Origin: Pyrodictiaceae archaeon | GTDB taxonomy: Archaea > Thermoproteota > Thermoprotei_A > Sulfolobales > Pyrodictiaceae | Length of the DNA: 5,131 nucleotides | Assembly: GCA_027046105.1 (NCBI GenBank) | Contig: JALTZQ010000050.1 | Coordinates: forward strand, 1-5,131 | Direction: 5' to 3' | Part shown: piece after piece, positions 4,331 through 5,131 of the stretch | Numbering within the stretch: the stretch's first letter is position 1 | Layout: each line of letters starts with the position of its first letter | Made by a program: the position numbers and the translations under genes | The notes under the pieces: generated by a model | Database searches by the model: none | What the model saw: the letters and a program-made list of their open reading frames with translations, nothing else | Told to the model about the DNA's origin: nothing

Positions 4331-5128
4331 ATGACTGATCCTAGTCACGGATATAATCCTCTTTCATTAGCTGATTTATTTGAGCCCTCTGTGGCACCAT
4401 ATAGAGATGGTAAACAGCTTCGCCGATACTACCGTTTCCGTGTAGATAGGTGGTATGGTGGCGTTGTAACTGGTGATGTCGTTGGCTGTATACTTCGCTG
4501 TGGCTTTTGCTGGGCTTGGAGATTTTCGTGGAGGAATAATATTGGAAAATTGCTTGCACCGGATGAGGCTGGAGAAAAGCTCGTTAGAATAGCTAGGCGG
4601 AGAGGGCTGCGCCAGATTCGGCTTAGTGGAGGTGAGCCAACGCTTGGCTTTAACCATCTTTTACAGGTATTGGACTATGTGATATCAGAAGGCTATCACT
4701 TTATTCTCGAAACAAACGGGATCCTAGTGGGATGTAAAGAGGACTATGCTAAACGTCTTGCAGAGTATCGTGGTTCAAATATTGAAGTGCGTATTTCAAT
4801 AAAAGGAACGTCGCCAGATGAATTTCATCTCATTACTGGCGCTAATGTCGAGGCATGGTATTGCCAATTAAGGGCTCTTCAGCTGCTCGTAAATTACGGG
4901 CTTAAGCCTGGCGAGGAGGTCTATCCTGCAGTGATGCTTAGTTTCGCCAAGGAAGAAGGGCTGACAAGGATAAAACGTTTATTATCAGCAATACATCCAG
5001 ACCTAGCCATGAACATTGATCCAGAATACGTAATAAGCTATCCACATGTTGAGTATATGCTTAGGCTTAGAAACCTTAAGCCTAATAAGGCTTACAAACC
5101 TGGCCAAATACCACCAGAAATGATATAA
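4331..5128 (+). CDS. Radical SAM protein of archaeal type, substrate unknown
   Basis: A complete 265-residue radical SAM enzyme. The GCILRCGFCWAW segment (52-63) supplies the CxxxCxxC cluster ligands Cys53, Cys57 and Cys60, which hold a 4Fe-4S cluster that cleaves S-adenosylmethionine. RLSGGEP (97-103) contacts the methionine end of SAM, and ILETNG (125-130) and VRISIKG (153-159) are later strands of the partial barrel. The N-terminal RRYYRFRVDRWYGG before the cluster resembles archaeal radical SAM proteins related to pyruvate formate-lyase activating enzymes. No SPASM or second Cys-rich domain follows, and no glycyl-radical partner lies nearby, so the substrate stays unknown. The ATG at 4331 has no clear ribosome site, which fits a short-leader transcript from the box at 4282-4293. 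It is divergent from the small helical gene. The family is certain, the role is not. Confidence 0.9.
   Translation: MTDPSHGYNPLSLADLFEPSVAPYRDGKQLRRYYRFRVDRWYGGVVTGDVVGCILRCGFCWAWRFSWRNNIGKLLAPDEAGEKLVRIARRRGLRQIRLSGGEPTLGFNHLLQVLDYVISEGYHFILETNGILVGCKEDYAKRLAEYRGSNIEVRISIKGTSPDEFHLITGANVEAWYCQLRALQLLVNYGLKPGEEVYPAVMLSFAKEEGLTRIKRLLSAIHPDLAMNIDPEYVISYPHVEYMLRLRNLKPNKAYKPGQIPPEMI
5061..5094. repeat. Overlapping inverted repeats in the radical SAM 3' end
   Basis: TTAGGCTTA (5061-5069) is a perfect 9-base inverted repeat of TAAGCCTAA (5077-5085). TAAGCCT (5077-5083) can instead pair with AGGCTTA (5088-5094). The two stems cannot form together. The related 10-base palindrome GGCTTAAGCC occurs at 4899-4908 in the same gene. 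All lie in coding sequence, and the LKP codons explain part of the likeness. Confidence 0.35.
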
Positions 5129-5131
5129 CAC

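Noticed and set aside
4341..4657. Two minus-strand frames of 72 and 93 residues
   Set aside because: Both are antisense to the radical SAM gene in the region of its conserved motifs, which are clearly the coding frame.

Overview
The window looks like chromosomal DNA of a hyperthermophilic crenarchaeote, most likely of the Desulfurococcales type, although the order is an inference. It encodes an archaeal Rio2 kinase (N-terminal winged helix, IDWPQ motif), a small archaeal macro-domain protein and a radical SAM protein of archaeal type. It uses GTG and TTG starts, A/T-rich TATA-like boxes about 25 bases before likely transcript starts, GGAGG-type ribosome sites, and very short gaps between genes. 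No phage, transposon, CRISPR, tRNA or rRNA signal was seen.

Left region (1-715): no intact gene, but the minus strand carries a badly decayed IMP dehydrogenase (guaB-like) gene. Its start lies near 574 and it runs off the left edge. The N-terminus, the first part of the barrel, a first CBS domain and the start of a second CBS domain can all be read, spread over all three minus-strand frames with at least five lesions.

Middle region (716-2772): a macro-domain protein (+) converges on a GTG-started ArsR-like winged-helix regulator (-), with only 9 bases between their stops. Upstream of the regulator is the atypical protein kinase Rio2 (-), a factor of small-subunit ribosome maturation.

Right region (2773-5131): two tandem, diverged paralogues of a small nucleotidyltransferase-fold family (+) are followed by a convergent tiny helical protein (-) that overlaps the second paralogue by 4 bases. 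Last comes a complete radical SAM protein (+) of unknown substrate. One A/T box at 4282-4293 could serve both the tiny gene and the radical SAM gene.

No single pathway ties the genes together. The most unusual items are the hidden guaB pseudogene and the paralogous nucleotidyltransferase pair. The pair share a TATA sequence, have non-ATG starts, and are each preceded by a mini-ORF ending at the start codon. A GTGTGGGAGT-containing motif is shared by two intergenic regions.
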